Source: an uncultured Hyphomonadaceae bacterium (GTDB taxonomy: Bacteria > Pseudomonadota > Alphaproteobacteria > Caulobacterales > Hyphomonadaceae). Taken from it: DNA of 64,000 nucleotides. Below, piece after piece: positions 51,066-60,509 of the stretch (positions within the stretch are counted from its first letter, which is position 1; each line of letters starts with the position of its first letter). The stretch is from the NCBI GenBank assembly GCA_913057945.1, contig CAJXOF010000010.1, forward strand, positions 78,109 through 142,108. Reading direction: 5' to 3'. Under the pieces are notes generated by a model, which was not told where the DNA came from, ran no database searches, and saw nothing but the letters and a program-made list of their open reading frames with translations. Both the position numbers and the translations under genes were made by a program.

Positions 51066-51971
51066 TTGACCGATCCTCTGGCTGAAATTGTCTCCCTGCT
51101 CCAACCGACTGCCCCCTATTCGAAAATGATCGAAGCGGCGGGGCGGTGGCGCGTCCGCCGCACGGAGTATGGGCGTCCTTTCTATTGCGTCGTCCTCAGC
51201 GGCTCGTGCTGGCTTGAAGCCAGGGACCACGCCCCCATCATGCTTGAGGCGGGCGACTTTGTGCTCATTCCATCGGTGCATGAATTCGCAATGATGAGCG
51301 CTGATCCGCCACCCGCTCACCAGCCATATTCACAACCGGTGCGGCTTGGGGAAGCGCATGTCCGGCTCGGCGCCCAGAGCGGGCGGGCTGATGTGCGACT
51401 TCTTTTGGGGTATTGCGTCCTCGCCTCACCTGACGCCGGTCTCCTATTGTCGCTCCTGCCACGCCGTGTTCATCTACGCGCAGATGACCGGCTCGCCAGC
51501 CTGGTCTGGCTTGTCGGAGACGAAGCGCGCAAGACCCGGCCCGCCCGCGACGTCATCCTGTCCCACCTGCTGGAAGTCATGTTCATCGAGGCCCTCCGTT
51601 CAACGACGGTCCAGACGGAGTCACCCAGCTTCCTGCGGGGACTAGCTGACGAGCGCCTCGCAGCGGCCATTCGCCGAATACATGAAGATCCCGCCCGGTC
51701 GTGGACGATCGCGGAATTGGCAAAAGAGGCCGCGCTGTCACGCTCCATTTTCTTCGACCGGTTCAATCGGGCTGTCGGCATCTCCCCCATGGGATATCTG
51801 CTCTCCTGGCGTATGGCACTGGCAAAAAAGATGCTGCGCGAGAACGATGGCACCATCGCCGAAATTGCCCGGCGTGTCGGATACGGATCAGCCAGCGCGT
51901 TCAGCGTGGCATTTACCCGCCATGTGGGCCTGCCACCTTCACAATTCTCCGAACAGGAAGTTCCTGCCTGA
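51066..51971 (+). CDS. AraC-family transcriptional regulator
   Basis: A 301-aa regulator. The N-terminal ~185 residues are an AraC_N/cupin_6 sensing domain (YCVVLSGSCWLEARDHAPIMLEAGDFVLIPS); the C-terminal ~100 carry two helix-turn-helix units (WTIAELAKEAALSRSIFFDRFNRAVG and GTIAEIARRVGYGSASAFSVAFTRHVG). Start is a TTG at 51066, supported by AGGAG just upstream and by the domain beginning. It is divergent from the SDR gene, which it probably controls. The inducer is unknown. Confidence 0.9.
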   Translation: MTDPLAEIVSLLQPTAPYSKMIEAAGRWRVRRTEYGRPFYCVVLSGSCWLEARDHAPIMLEAGDFVLIPSVHEFAMMSADPPPAHQPYSQPVRLGEAHVRLGAQSGRADVRLLLGYCVLASPDAGLLLSLLPRRVHLRADDRLASLVWLVGDEARKTRPARDVILSHLLEVMFIEALRSTTVQTESPSFLRGLADERLAAAIRRIHEDPARSWTIAELAKEAALSRSIFFDRFNRAVGISPMGYLLSWRMALAKKMLRENDGTIAEIARRVGYGSASAFSVAFTRHVGLPPSQFSEQEVPA

Positions 51972-52074
51972 ACAAGGCCACACGCCGAAGCGTACGCTCA
52001 GATCAGCATGCTCCGCTCGACATTCCGGGCCATTTCCGGCATAGGCGTGCGCCCCGCACGGAGATGATTGAAGA

Positions 52075-53250
52075 ATGACGGAACGCCGCGCCGCCGCGCC
52101 CATGCTCGCCTTTGGCCTGCTTGTCCTCGGGACCATTCTCGGTCTTGCCGGAACAGATTTGGTCCTGCCTGCGGTTCCTTCCTTGCCGGAAACGCTTGGG
52201 GGCTCTCAGGCAATGGCGCAGATGGTGCTTGCGGCGTTTGTGACCGGCGGGTGCATAGGGCTTCTCATGTTCGGGGAACTCGGCGCACGGATCGACCAGC
52301 GCAATTTGTTGGTTCTGTCCCTCGCGGCCTATGCACTGATGTCGCTGGCTTGCATGGCCGCGCCGTCCCTGCCAGCGCTGGTGGGCCTGCGGTTCGCGCA
52401 AGGCCTGACCGGTTCTGCCGCAGCCGTGTTCGCACCGGGCATGATCCGGGCGATGTTCTCCGAGGAGAAAGCCGTCGGCGCGCTGGGCTTCATGGCCAGC
52501 ATCGAATCCCTGATCCCTGCCCTCGCCCCCGTTCTCGGCGTCTGGCTATTGGTGGCATTTGGCTGGAAAAGCTCGTTCCTCGTTCTCGGCGTGCTGAGCC
52601 TTGGCGTCGCGGCACTGGTCATCCTGCTGCGCCACCGGATGCCTGCGCCACCCTCGACGCGCGCGCCGGGCAGCTATCTGCGCCACCTCATCAATCCGAC
52701 CTTCCTGCGCTATGCGCTGAGCCAGGCCTTCACGCTGGGCGGGCTGCTGATCTTCGTGTTCGGGGCCCCAGCCATGATCACCAAGGGTCTGGGCGGCGAT
52801 CTTGGCGACTTCATCATCATGCAGGTGACCGGGATCGCCTTCTTCATTGCCGGGTCGAATTTCGCCGGCAAGCTGGCCGCCCGGTTGGGGCCGGAAGTCA
52901 TGATCCTGTTTGGCTCTATCCTGTCCGCTGCGGGCCTGCTCGGCATTCTTGGATACGCATTGGCGGGCGGGACCGACCCGCTCGCCCTCGCCGCGCTCTT
53001 CGTGCCGGTCAACCTTGGCCTCGGGTTTCGCGGCCCGCCCGGCTTCTATCGCGCCGTGGTCGCCGCACGGGGGGACGATGCGCGCGGGTCGGCGCTCGTG
53101 CTCGTGGCCATCCTGACCACGACCGCCGTAGGCACAGCCGTGGCGGCTCCGTTCGTGACACTGGGCATGGTCCCGCTCGCCGCGATTGCAGCGGCCGTCT
53201 CCTGCGCCTCCGTCCTCAGCCTGGTCGCCTTGCCGAAGCTCAGCGCCTGA
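52075..53250 (+). CDS. MFS transporter, Bcr/CflA-like
   Basis: A 391-aa inner-membrane transporter with about twelve helices. LPAVPSLPETLGGSQAMAQMVLAAF and GCIGLLMFGELGARIDQRNLLVLSLA give the drug:H+ antiporter loop between helices 2 and 3, and RFAQGLTGSAAAVFAPGMIRAMF is helix 5 of the Bcr type. It probably exports a drug-like or small polar compound. RBS GGAGATG. Downstream of and same strand as the AraC gene, with a 103-base gap. Convergent with the acyl-CoA dehydrogenase gene seven bases away. Confidence 0.88.
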   Translation: MTERRAAAPMLAFGLLVLGTILGLAGTDLVLPAVPSLPETLGGSQAMAQMVLAAFVTGGCIGLLMFGELGARIDQRNLLVLSLAAYALMSLACMAAPSLPALVGLRFAQGLTGSAAAVFAPGMIRAMFSEEKAVGALGFMASIESLIPALAPVLGVWLLVAFGWKSSFLVLGVLSLGVAALVILLRHRMPAPPSTRAPGSYLRHLINPTFLRYALSQAFTLGGLLIFVFGAPAMITKGLGGDLGDFIIMQVTGIAFFIAGSNFAGKLAARLGPEVMILFGSILSAAGLLGILGYALAGGTDPLALAALFVPVNLGLGFRGPPGFYRAVVAARGDDARGSALVLVAILTTTAVGTAVAAPFVTLGMVPLAAIAAAVSCASVLSLVALPKLSA

Positions 53251-53257
53251 GCAGACT

Positions 53258-55030
53258 TCAGGCGATGCCAAACAGGGCTTCGCTATTGTCGAGGAAGGGC
53301 GAGCCGCCTGCGGTGATGCCGGACACACGGCCCGGCGCAGTGGCCAGAACCGTCTCCGCAAAGAAACCAGCCAGCGCCAGCTGGCGGGCCCGGAAGCCCC
53401 CTTCCTCGCCGCGCGCAGCGACTGCCGCCCGTGTCAGGAAATGTCCGCCGATCACGTCACCGGCCAGAGCGAGATAGGCCGTGGCACCAGCGAGCGCCTT
53501 GTCCTGGTTACGCTCCTTCATGGCGGTCAACATCCAGTCGCTGGCCTCGCGCAGGGCTTCAGCGCCAGCGCGCAGGCGATCCGCAATCTGGACGAGTTGT
53601 GGATCATTGGTGGCCCGCGCATTCGCGGCCGTCGCCTCCACCTCGCCAAGCATGACGCGCATCGACTCGCCATTCGTGCCGGTCAGTTTCCGTCCGACAA
53701 GGTCGATGGCCTGAATACCGTTCGTGCCCTCATAGATCGGCGCAATGCGGGAGTCGCGATAGAGCTGGCCTGCCAGCGTCTCGCCCATGAAGCCCATCCC
53801 ACCATGAATCTGCACGCCCAGGCTCGCCACATCGACGCCCATATCCGTGCACCACGCCTTGGCAATCGGCGTCAACAGATCTTCGCGCATCTTGGCAGAC
53901 GCGCGCGTCTCTGCGTCCGGCGCAGCTTCTGCGAGGTCGGCCGCGACCCCGCAAGCGTAACAGATTGACCGCGCCGCCGCGACGCGGGCTCGCATGGTCG
54001 TCAGGGTACGGCGCACATCCGCATGATGCAGGATCGGGGCGGGACCATCGACGCCTTCCGCCTTGCCCTGCTTGCGCTCCTGCGCGTAGTCGAGCGCGGC
54101 CTGGTAGGCCGCCTCGCCCACGGCCACGCCTTCAAGCCCGACATTCAGGCGCGCGGAGTTCATCATGGTGAACATGCAGGCGAGGCCCTTGTTCTCCTGC
54201 CCGATCAGCCAACCCGTGGCGCCATCATATTCCATCACGCAGGTCGGCGAGGCATGGATGCCCATCTTCTTTTCGAGGCCGATGCATTTGACGGCATTGC
54301 GCTCACCTAGGCGGCCGTCGGCATTTACGATCAGCTTCGGCACGAGGAAGAGGGAAATACCGCGCGACCCTGCTGGCGCATCCGGGAGGCGCGCCAGGAC
54401 GAGATGAATGATATTCTCGGCGATGTCGTGATCGCCCCATGTGATGAAGATCTTCTGCCCACTGATCGCGTAGCTGCCGTCTTCTTTTGGCACCGCCCTG
54501 GTCTTCAGCGCACCCACATCCGAGCCGGCCTGAGGCTCGGTCAGATTCATTGTGCCGGTCCATGTGCCGGAAACGAGATTGGGCAGGTAGGTCTGCTTCT
54601 GGTCGTCCGTGCCGTGGGCCAGCAGCGCTTCCACTGCCCCAAAGCTGAGCATCGGGCAGAGACCGAATGACATGTTCGCGGCATGGAACATCTCCATCAC
54701 CGCCAGAGCGAGCGCCTTGGGCAGGCCCTGGCCGCCCCATTCCTCTGGTGCCGACAAGCCCATCCAGCCCCCCTCGCGGAACTGGGCATAGGCCTCGGCA
54801 AAGCCCGGCGCGGCCTTCACGCCGTCTTCGGTGAGCTGGGCGCCATGCGCATCGCCAGATGTGTTGAGCGGGGCCAGCACATCCCGCGCAAGCTTGTTGG
54901 CTTCTTCCAGGATTGGCGCAATCAGGTCCGGATCGTAATTGCCGAAGGGCTCCAGCCCCTCCAGCCGGGACAGGCCCGCAACTGACTGGAGCGCGAACGC
55001 CATATCGTTGAGCGGCGCGTCATAGGCCAT
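53258..55030 (-). CDS. Acyl-CoA dehydrogenase (large, ~590 aa type)
   Basis: A 590-aa FAD enzyme of beta-oxidation. TGTMNLTEPQAGSDVGAL and ISGQKIFITWGDHDIAENI are the substrate/FAD motifs; RDSRIAPIYEGTNGIQAIDLVGRKL carries the catalytic Glu. The extra ~130-residue C-terminal region and an N-terminal extension mark the large bacterial class (FadE12/AidB-like length). It oxidises acyl-CoA to enoyl-CoA, with electrons going to ETF. ATG follows AGGAGAAA. It stands alone; chain length preference is not readable. Confidence 0.93.
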   Translation of the reverse strand: MAYDAPLNDMAFALQSVAGLSRLEGLEPFGNYDPDLIAPILEEANKLARDVLAPLNTSGDAHGAQLTEDGVKAAPGFAEAYAQFREGGWMGLSAPEEWGGQGLPKALALAVMEMFHAANMSFGLCPMLSFGAVEALLAHGTDDQKQTYLPNLVSGTWTGTMNLTEPQAGSDVGALKTRAVPKEDGSYAISGQKIFITWGDHDIAENIIHLVLARLPDAPAGSRGISLFLVPKLIVNADGRLGERNAVKCIGLEKKMGIHASPTCVMEYDGATGWLIGQENKGLACMFTMMNSARLNVGLEGVAVGEAAYQAALDYAQERKQGKAEGVDGPAPILHHADVRRTLTTMRARVAAARSICYACGVAADLAEAAPDAETRASAKMREDLLTPIAKAWCTDMGVDVASLGVQIHGGMGFMGETLAGQLYRDSRIAPIYEGTNGIQAIDLVGRKLTGTNGESMRVMLGEVEATAANARATNDPQLVQIADRLRAGAEALREASDWMLTAMKERNQDKALAGATAYLALAGDVIGGHFLTRAAVAARGEEGGFRARQLALAGFFAETVLATAPGRVSGITAGGSPFLDNSEALFGIA

Positions 55031-55152
55031 GTATTTCTCCTAGAATCCGAATAGGTTATATCTCGACAAGCATTTAGTGTGGGGATGGTGCCACGCCAAC
55101 TGCGCCCTATAATCACTGTGACCGTTCTAGCAGATGTCCAGGAGACCAGACC

Positions 55153-55875
55153 ATGCGCAAATCCCTTCTATCCGTTTCCATCCTCGCCCTCGCCGCCTGC
55201 GGCGCCGCCGAGACCACCGCCCCGGCTGCTGAAGCCGAAACGCCAGCGACCGAGACTGCTGAAACCGCAACAGCGCCAGCAGAAGACGCCGCTCCGGCCC
55301 CGGAAATGGGCCCGGCTGGCACATATGTCCTCGACCCGACACATGCGTCGCTGGTCTGGACCGTGAATCATTTCGGCCTGTCCAATTACACGGCCCGCTT
55401 CACCAAGCTGGACGCCACGCTGGAATTCAATCCGGACGATGCCTCGGCCACGTCCCTGACCGTGACGGTCGACCCGGCCTCAGTCGAAACCGACTATCCG
55501 GCTGACTTCAAGGCCACCCACGCCGATTCCCCGTACGATACGTTTGACGACGAAATCGCGCAGGACCCGACCTATTTCAATGCCGGCGAGTATCCTGAAA
55601 TCACCTTCACCTCGACAGAAATCACCGAGACCGGACCGAGCACCGGCACTGTCACGGGCGATCTGACTTTCCTGGGCGTGACCAAGCCTGTCACGCTGGA
55701 CGTGACCTATAATGGCACCGCGACCTTCCCATGGGCCCCGGACCAACCGAAGATCGGCTTCTCGGCCACGGGGTCTTTCAATCGTTCCGAATTCGGCCTG
55801 TCGAAAATGGTGCCAAATCTCGGCGACGAGATTGACCTCACGATCGAAGCGGAATTCGTTAAAGCCGCCGAATAA
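55153..55875 (+). CDS. YceI-family lipid-binding lipoprotein
   Basis: A 240-aa lipoprotein: signal with lipobox LAACGA, then an Ala/Glu/Thr/Pro-rich linker to about residue 50, then a YceI domain (GTYVLDPTHASLVWTVNHFGLSNY; FNAGEYPEITFTSTEI; LTFLGVTKPVTLDV; SFNRSEFGLSKMVPNLGDEIDL). YceI proteins bind polyisoprenoid lipids in the periplasm. RBS CAGGAGA. It is 19 bases ahead of a cytochrome b561-YceI fusion, so two YceI domains are made together. Confidence 0.92.
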   Translation: MRKSLLSVSILALAACGAAETTAPAAEAETPATETAETATAPAEDAAPAPEMGPAGTYVLDPTHASLVWTVNHFGLSNYTARFTKLDATLEFNPDDASATSLTVTVDPASVETDYPADFKATHADSPYDTFDDEIAQDPTYFNAGEYPEITFTSTEITETGPSTGTVTGDLTFLGVTKPVTLDVTYNGTATFPWAPDQPKIGFSATGSFNRSEFGLSKMVPNLGDEIDLTIEAEFVKAAE

Positions 55876-55894
55876 TACAGGAAGATCGACCCTC

Positions 55895-57094
55895 ATGAAG
55901 GCTGAAACGTCTCGGTACACGATCGTCGCCATCACGCTTCACTGGGTGATGGCGGGCCTTCTTCTCTTCATGATCTGGCTCGGCTGGAACATGGACGAGA
56001 ACGAAGTACGGTTCCAGCTTCACAAATCGATCGGGATCCTGATCCTGTTCCTGACATTGGTTCGGGTGATCTGGCGGGCCATGAACCCGCCACCGCCCCT
56101 GCCTGACGACATGCCGGCTTATGAAAAGCTCGCCTCGCATCTCGTGCATCTGACCTTCTACGGCCTGATGGTCATCCTGCCACTGGCAGGGTGGCTGCTG
56201 GTCTCGACCTCGAAATTCAAGGTGCCGACCGTCCTGTTCGGGTCAGTCAGCTGGCCACACCTGCCCGCGCCGGATTTCCTGCGCTCGGACATCGGGCATG
56301 TCATCCTCGAGAACATTCATTCCAAGGGCGCATGGGTGCTGATCGTCCTGCTTGGCCTGCATGTGGCTGGGGCGGTGAAGCATGAATTCGCCGCCGAAGA
56401 CGGCGTCCTGAAGAAGATGCTGCCCGGCCTGTTCGGCAAGTCCGCAGCGCCCAAATCCTCGCGCGGTTATGTGCGCGCTTTCGGCACCGCCATCATCGCA
56501 TTCGCCTTGATCGCACTGATCCCGATCGCCGGCTCCGGCCCGGCCAGCAGCGCCGCCCCGCAAGAGGGCGAGCCAGTCGTCCCGGCTGACGAGACGATCA
56601 AAGCGAACTGGGACGTGAACTATGACGCGTCCGAAATCCGCTTCACCGGCATCTATGACAAGGCCGACTTTACCGGAACGTTCGAGGACTGGTCGGCGGA
56701 CGTGGAATTCCATCCAGATGATCTCGCAAGCTCGCATGTCCTCGTGACCGTCCGCACGGCGACGGCTGATGCGGGCAAGAAGCTCTATAATGACAGCCTC
56801 AAGGGCCAGGAATGGTTTGACACGAATACGTTCCAGGAGGCCCGCATCCGGCTCATCAATTTCCGCGAGACGGAGACCGGCTATCAGGCCGACGCCCGGA
56901 TTTCGCTCAAAACCGAACTGGTCACGGTGCCGCTCGACTTTACGCTGGACATCGACGGCGACACGGCCACGCTGAACGGCACGGCGATCATGAACCGCAA
57001 GGCGTTTGATCTCGGCCAGGATTCCGACCCGGCAGGAAATTGGGTCGGCGAGGATGTCACCATTACGGTCACCGGAACTGCGACGCGCAAATAG
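55895..57094 (+). CDS. Cytochrome b561-YceI fusion protein
   Basis: A 399-aa protein. Residues 1-175 are a four-helix di-haem cytochrome b561 (ITLHWVMAGLLL, FQLHKSIGILIL, HLVHLTFYGLM, ILENIHSKGAWVLIVLLGLHVAG, with the His ligands), then another helix near 195-215 and a periplasmic YceI domain about 238-399 (NWDVNYDASEIRFTG; EWFDTNTFQEARIRLINF; FDLGQDSDPAGNWVGEDVTI). It may link quinone or superoxide electron transfer to isoprenoid quinone binding. It follows the YceI lipoprotein by 19 bases; ATG 55895 has AGGAAGA upstream. Confidence 0.92.
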   Translation: MKAETSRYTIVAITLHWVMAGLLLFMIWLGWNMDENEVRFQLHKSIGILILFLTLVRVIWRAMNPPPPLPDDMPAYEKLASHLVHLTFYGLMVILPLAGWLLVSTSKFKVPTVLFGSVSWPHLPAPDFLRSDIGHVILENIHSKGAWVLIVLLGLHVAGAVKHEFAAEDGVLKKMLPGLFGKSAAPKSSRGYVRAFGTAIIAFALIALIPIAGSGPASSAAPQEGEPVVPADETIKANWDVNYDASEIRFTGIYDKADFTGTFEDWSADVEFHPDDLASSHVLVTVRTATADAGKKLYNDSLKGQEWFDTNTFQEARIRLINFRETETGYQADARISLKTELVTVPLDFTLDIDGDTATLNGTAIMNRKAFDLGQDSDPAGNWVGEDVTITVTGTATRK

Positions 57095-57141
57095 TGCGCT
57101 GACGGCTTCCGGGGTTGGCGCGCCAGTGCTAAGCCCGCCGC

Positions 57142-58080
57142 ATGACTGCGATTGCGCCCATCAACCCCGGCACGCTCCAGCTCGCTGCCAGCTTCCTGCG
57201 CAAGGGCGGGCTTGTCGCCATGCCGACCGAGACTGTCTATGGCCTTGCCTGTGACGCATCGAACCCGGATGCCGTGGCGCGGCTCTACGCTGCCAAGGGC
57301 CGCCCGCGATTCAATCCGCTGATTGCGCATGTGGCTTCCTTGGAGATGGCGCAGACCGAAGCGGTGTTCTCAGAGGCTGCGCTCGCGCTCACCCGAAATT
57401 TCTGGCCCGGCCCGCTGACGCTGGTCCTGCCCGTCGCACCAAGCGGCACGGTCTGTGACCTTGCGCGCTCCGGCCTCGATACGATTGCGATCCGCATGCC
57501 GGCCCATCCAGGCGCGCGTAGCCTGATCGCGGGCTTCGGACGCCCGGTCGTCGCGCCATCCGCCAACCGGTCCGGCCATATCAGCCCGACCCGAGCAGAC
57601 CATGTGAAAGCCGACCTCGATGGCAAGGTCGACCTGATCCTTGATGGCGGCCCGTGCACGCAAGGGATCGAATCGACGATTGTCTCCTTTGTCGGGCACC
57701 GCCCCGTCCTGTTGCGGGCCGGAGCCGTCGAAACTTCCGCCCTTGAAGCATTTCTGGGCGGGCCACTGACCCGCGTGGGGGAGGAGGACGGCATCACCGC
57801 GCCCGGCCAGCTGAAAAGCCATTACGCGCCCAATGCCCGCCTGCGTCTGAACGCTGACGCTCCCGAAGTCGAAGAGGCGTGGTTGGGGTTCGGGCCGGAT
57901 ACATTCGGGGGAACAAATTTGTCGCCGAGTGGTAATCTGGCAGAAGCGGCGACCAACCTGTTCGCGATGCTACGGAAGCTGGATACAGATGCCGACCGGA
58001 TAGCCGTCGCACGCATTCCAGACCAAGGTCTCGGCGAAGCGATCAATGACCGCCTCGCCCGCGCCGCCCACAGGGAGTGA
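57142..58080 (+). CDS. tsaC: Threonylcarbamoyl-AMP synthase (Sua5/YrdC/YciO)
   Basis: A 312-aa long-form Sua5. The YrdC domain (about 1-195) shows PTETVYGLACDASNPDAVARLYAAKGRPRFNPL and PSANRSGHISPT; the C-terminal Sua5 domain contains GQLKSHYAPNARL. It makes threonylcarbamoyl-AMP for the t6A37 modification of ANN-decoding tRNAs. No RBS is visible before the ATG, so leaderless translation is possible. Four bases separate it from the next gene. Confidence 0.94.
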   Translation: MTAIAPINPGTLQLAASFLRKGGLVAMPTETVYGLACDASNPDAVARLYAAKGRPRFNPLIAHVASLEMAQTEAVFSEAALALTRNFWPGPLTLVLPVAPSGTVCDLARSGLDTIAIRMPAHPGARSLIAGFGRPVVAPSANRSGHISPTRADHVKADLDGKVDLILDGGPCTQGIESTIVSFVGHRPVLLRAGAVETSALEAFLGGPLTRVGEEDGITAPGQLKSHYAPNARLRLNADAPEVEEAWLGFGPDTFGGTNLSPSGNLAEAATNLFAMLRKLDTDADRIAVARIPDQGLGEAINDRLARAAHRE

Positions 58081-58084
58081 CCTC

Positions 58085-58702
58085 ATGCATCCGAACCGCA
58101 TCTTTCACGAACACAATCCCGATCATCTGATCGAAACAGCCCGTGCGCATTCCTTCGCAATTGTAATTGGCACACGGAATGGCCAGTCACATGTCGCCCA
58201 CGCGCCGATCATGCTGGAACGACATGGCGAGAGCGTGATCATTCGTTTCCATCTTGCCAATGCCAATCCCGCCATGCAGGCCATCGAGGAGACCAAGCGA
58301 GCGCTGGTCGTCTTCACCGGGCCTCATGCCTATATCTCAGCGACATGGTATGAACAGGACGATCAGGTCGGAACCTGGAACTATATTTCGGTCGAAGCCG
58401 AAGGCCCCGTCATCGCGCTGGATCATGCCGGGACTGCTGCGCAACTGGACGATTTGTGCGGCCAACTCGAAGCCGGTCTGGCCCCAAAGCCCGCCTGGAC
58501 ACGCGACCAGATCGACGACCAGAAGTTTGATCGGATGCTGACTGCCATTACTGGATTCGAGATGACGGCGACACGCTTCGAAGGCATCCGCAAGCTGAAC
58601 CAGAACAAGCCGGTCGAGGCGCGTCGGCGCGTCATTGCCGCACTGGAAGAGCAACCCGGCGGCCTCGCAATCGCACGCGAAATGGCTAAATTGGAACCAT
58701 GA
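58085..58702 (+). CDS. FMN-binding negative regulator (PaiB family)
   Basis: A 205-aa split-barrel FMN-binding protein. ATWYEQDDQVGTWNYISVEAEGPV matches the PaiB family hallmark (s..yYp....vPTWNY..v...G), and FDRMLTAITGFEMTATRFEGIRKLNQNK the C-terminal part. Bacillus PaiB represses protease and sporulation genes; in most bacteria the role is unknown and an FMN-dependent enzyme is as likely. ATG 58085 follows GGGAGTGA. The stop overlaps the next start (ATGA). Confidence 0.9.
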   Translation: MHPNRIFHEHNPDHLIETARAHSFAIVIGTRNGQSHVAHAPIMLERHGESVIIRFHLANANPAMQAIEETKRALVVFTGPHAYISATWYEQDDQVGTWNYISVEAEGPVIALDHAGTAAQLDDLCGQLEAGLAPKPAWTRDQIDDQKFDRMLTAITGFEMTATRFEGIRKLNQNKPVEARRRVIAALEEQPGGLAIAREMAKLEP

Positions 58703-60108
58703 CAGAGCTCAGCCCGGACTTCCTGACCGCCGCCAAGGATCTGCTCGGCCCGAAAGGGTGGAGCATGGAGGCCGAAGATCTCGACAAGGTCTCGTCGCCC
58801 TGGCGCGGCACCTACAAGGGCGAGACGCCTTTCCTCGCCAAGCCCGCAACGACGGAAGAGACCGCTGCGCTTGTGCGCCTCTGCAATGAGCATAACGTTG
58901 CAATCACGCCGCAAGGCGGCAATACTGGCCTCGTCGATGCGGGCACGCCGCATGGTGAAATCTGCGTCTCAATGCAGCGGATGACCGCCATCCGCGCGCT
59001 CGATGCCTTCAATAATTCGCTCGTGATCGAGGCAGGCGCGCCGCTTGTTACGGCCCAGCAGGCCGCCGATGAGGCCCAGCGCCTGTTCCCGCTGTCGCTC
59101 GGCTCGGAAGGGACGGCCACGATCGGCGGCCTGATCTCGACCAATGCCGGCGGGGTCGCGGTGCTGCGCTATGGCATGATGCGCGACCTGATCCTCGGCC
59201 TCGAAGTCGTGCTGCCGAATGGCGAGATCTGGAACGGCCTGTCGGGCCTGCGCAAGAACAATACCGGCTATGATCTGAAGCACCTCTTCGCCGGAGCAGA
59301 GGGCACGCTGGGCATCATCACGGCGGCAACGTTGAAGCTCTTCCCGAAAGTCCAGCGCGCCAGCGCCTGGGTGACGTGCGCGACGGCAGATGATGTGGTG
59401 AAACTGCTCGCCCTCGTTCGCGATCATGCGGGCGATACGGTGACGAGCTTCGAGATCATTCCCGCCAATGCGGTCGCGATGGTGCAGGCCGATGCGCCCG
59501 ACACACGTGATCCGCTGCCTTCTGACCTGCCCTGGCGGGTACTGATGGAAGTCTCCATGTCGCGCGCCGAACATGCCCGCGAGGTGCTGGAAGACGCGCT
59601 CGCCGCCGCCTATGAAAGCGGGCTCGTACAGGACGCCGTGATCGCCGAAAGCGTCGCGCAGTCCGACAGTTTCTGGCACATCCGCGAGACCATCCCGCTT
59701 TCAAAGCGCGCCTATGGCACCGCCCTGAACCAGGACATTTCGGTTCCCGTCAGCCGCATTCCGGAATTCATTGACGCGTGCAATGCTGCCGTTCTGGACC
59801 AGGTGCCGACGGCGGAATTCGTGATCTTCGGCCATGTCGGCGATGGCAACCTCCATTACTCCGTCTGCGAACCGGCGAACGCCGAGCACCCCGTGCTGCG
59901 CGGTCAGGATCAGGCGGTCTTCCGCATCATCTATGACCAGGTCATGAGCTTTGACGGGTCCATCAGCGCCGAGCATGGGGTCGGTCGGCTGAAACGTGAT
60001 GAGCTGGAACGCATCCGCCCGAAAGCCGCCACCGAAACCATGCGCGCCATCAAACGCGCCCTTGATCCCAACAGGATCATGAACCCCGGCCGCGTCATCA
60101 ATTCCTGA
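58699..60108 (+). CDS. FAD-linked oxidase, D-2-hydroxyacid dehydrogenase (GlcD/D2HGDH-like)
   Basis: A 469-aa FAD enzyme of the VAO/PCMH family. FAD-binding: ITPQGGNTGLVDAG, LGSEGTATIGGLISTNAGG, GAEGTLGIITAATLKLFP. Catalytic and metal C-terminal signatures: FGHVGDGNLHYSV and SAEHGVGRLKRDELERI. It oxidises a D-2-hydroxy acid, with D-2-hydroxyglutarate or D-lactate most likely for this single-chain form; no GlcE/GlcF partners are nearby. It overlaps the PaiB-like gene by four bases. Confidence 0.92.
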   Translation: MTELSPDFLTAAKDLLGPKGWSMEAEDLDKVSSPWRGTYKGETPFLAKPATTEETAALVRLCNEHNVAITPQGGNTGLVDAGTPHGEICVSMQRMTAIRALDAFNNSLVIEAGAPLVTAQQAADEAQRLFPLSLGSEGTATIGGLISTNAGGVAVLRYGMMRDLILGLEVVLPNGEIWNGLSGLRKNNTGYDLKHLFAGAEGTLGIITAATLKLFPKVQRASAWVTCATADDVVKLLALVRDHAGDTVTSFEIIPANAVAMVQADAPDTRDPLPSDLPWRVLMEVSMSRAEHAREVLEDALAAAYESGLVQDAVIAESVAQSDSFWHIRETIPLSKRAYGTALNQDISVPVSRIPEFIDACNAAVLDQVPTAEFVIFGHVGDGNLHYSVCEPANAEHPVLRGQDQAVFRIIYDQVMSFDGSISAEHGVGRLKRDELERIRPKAATETMRAIKRALDPNRIMNPGRVINS

Positions 60109-60174
60109 CCCGGTAACGTCTTGCCTTCCCGCTGGATCGCTGTAGCGTTTGCGTACAAAGGGGAGACACATCAC

Positions 60175-60480
60175 ATGCGGAACTATTTTATCGCCCTCGG
60201 CCTGCTCGCGCCGCTCATGGCTTGCGAACCCACGCCCCCAATCGTTGGCGGGCCGTGCAGCTATGAAACCTCAATCATCACGGCGACAGTGACAGAGGTC
60301 GATGAGGATGGCGCCCTGTTCGAGGGGCCAGACGGCGAGCTCTGGGTTCCGGTCTCCTATCTCGGCACTCTTCCGGAAGTTGGCGACACGCTGACCCTGA
60401 AGCGCGACCGCATCACCGAAGGCACCTGCACGCCCGAAATGTACGAAGTCGTCGACACCGATATCAGCGACGAAGACTAG
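60175..60480 (+). CDS. Small lipoprotein, unknown
   Basis: A 101-aa lipoprotein with lipobox LMACEP. The mature part looks like a small OB/SH3-type beta barrel (SIITATVTEVDEDGALFEGPDGELWVPVSYLG; GDTLTLKRDRITEGTCTP) with two more Cys that may pair, and a very acidic C-terminus (DTDISDED). ATG follows AAAGGGGAG. Thirty bases from the next gene on the same strand. No function can be given. Confidence 0.72.
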   Translation: MRNYFIALGLLAPLMACEPTPPIVGGPCSYETSIITATVTEVDEDGALFEGPDGELWVPVSYLGTLPEVGDTLTLKRDRITEGTCTPEMYEVVDTDISDED

Positions 60481-60509
60481 CGCACGCTAAGGCGAGAGGA
60501 GACGCGCCC

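Noticed and set aside
52068..53477. 469-codon + strand ORF over the MFS gene
   Set aside because: Arg/Gly/Pro-rich shadow frame of the MFS gene; the real frame has clear membrane helices.
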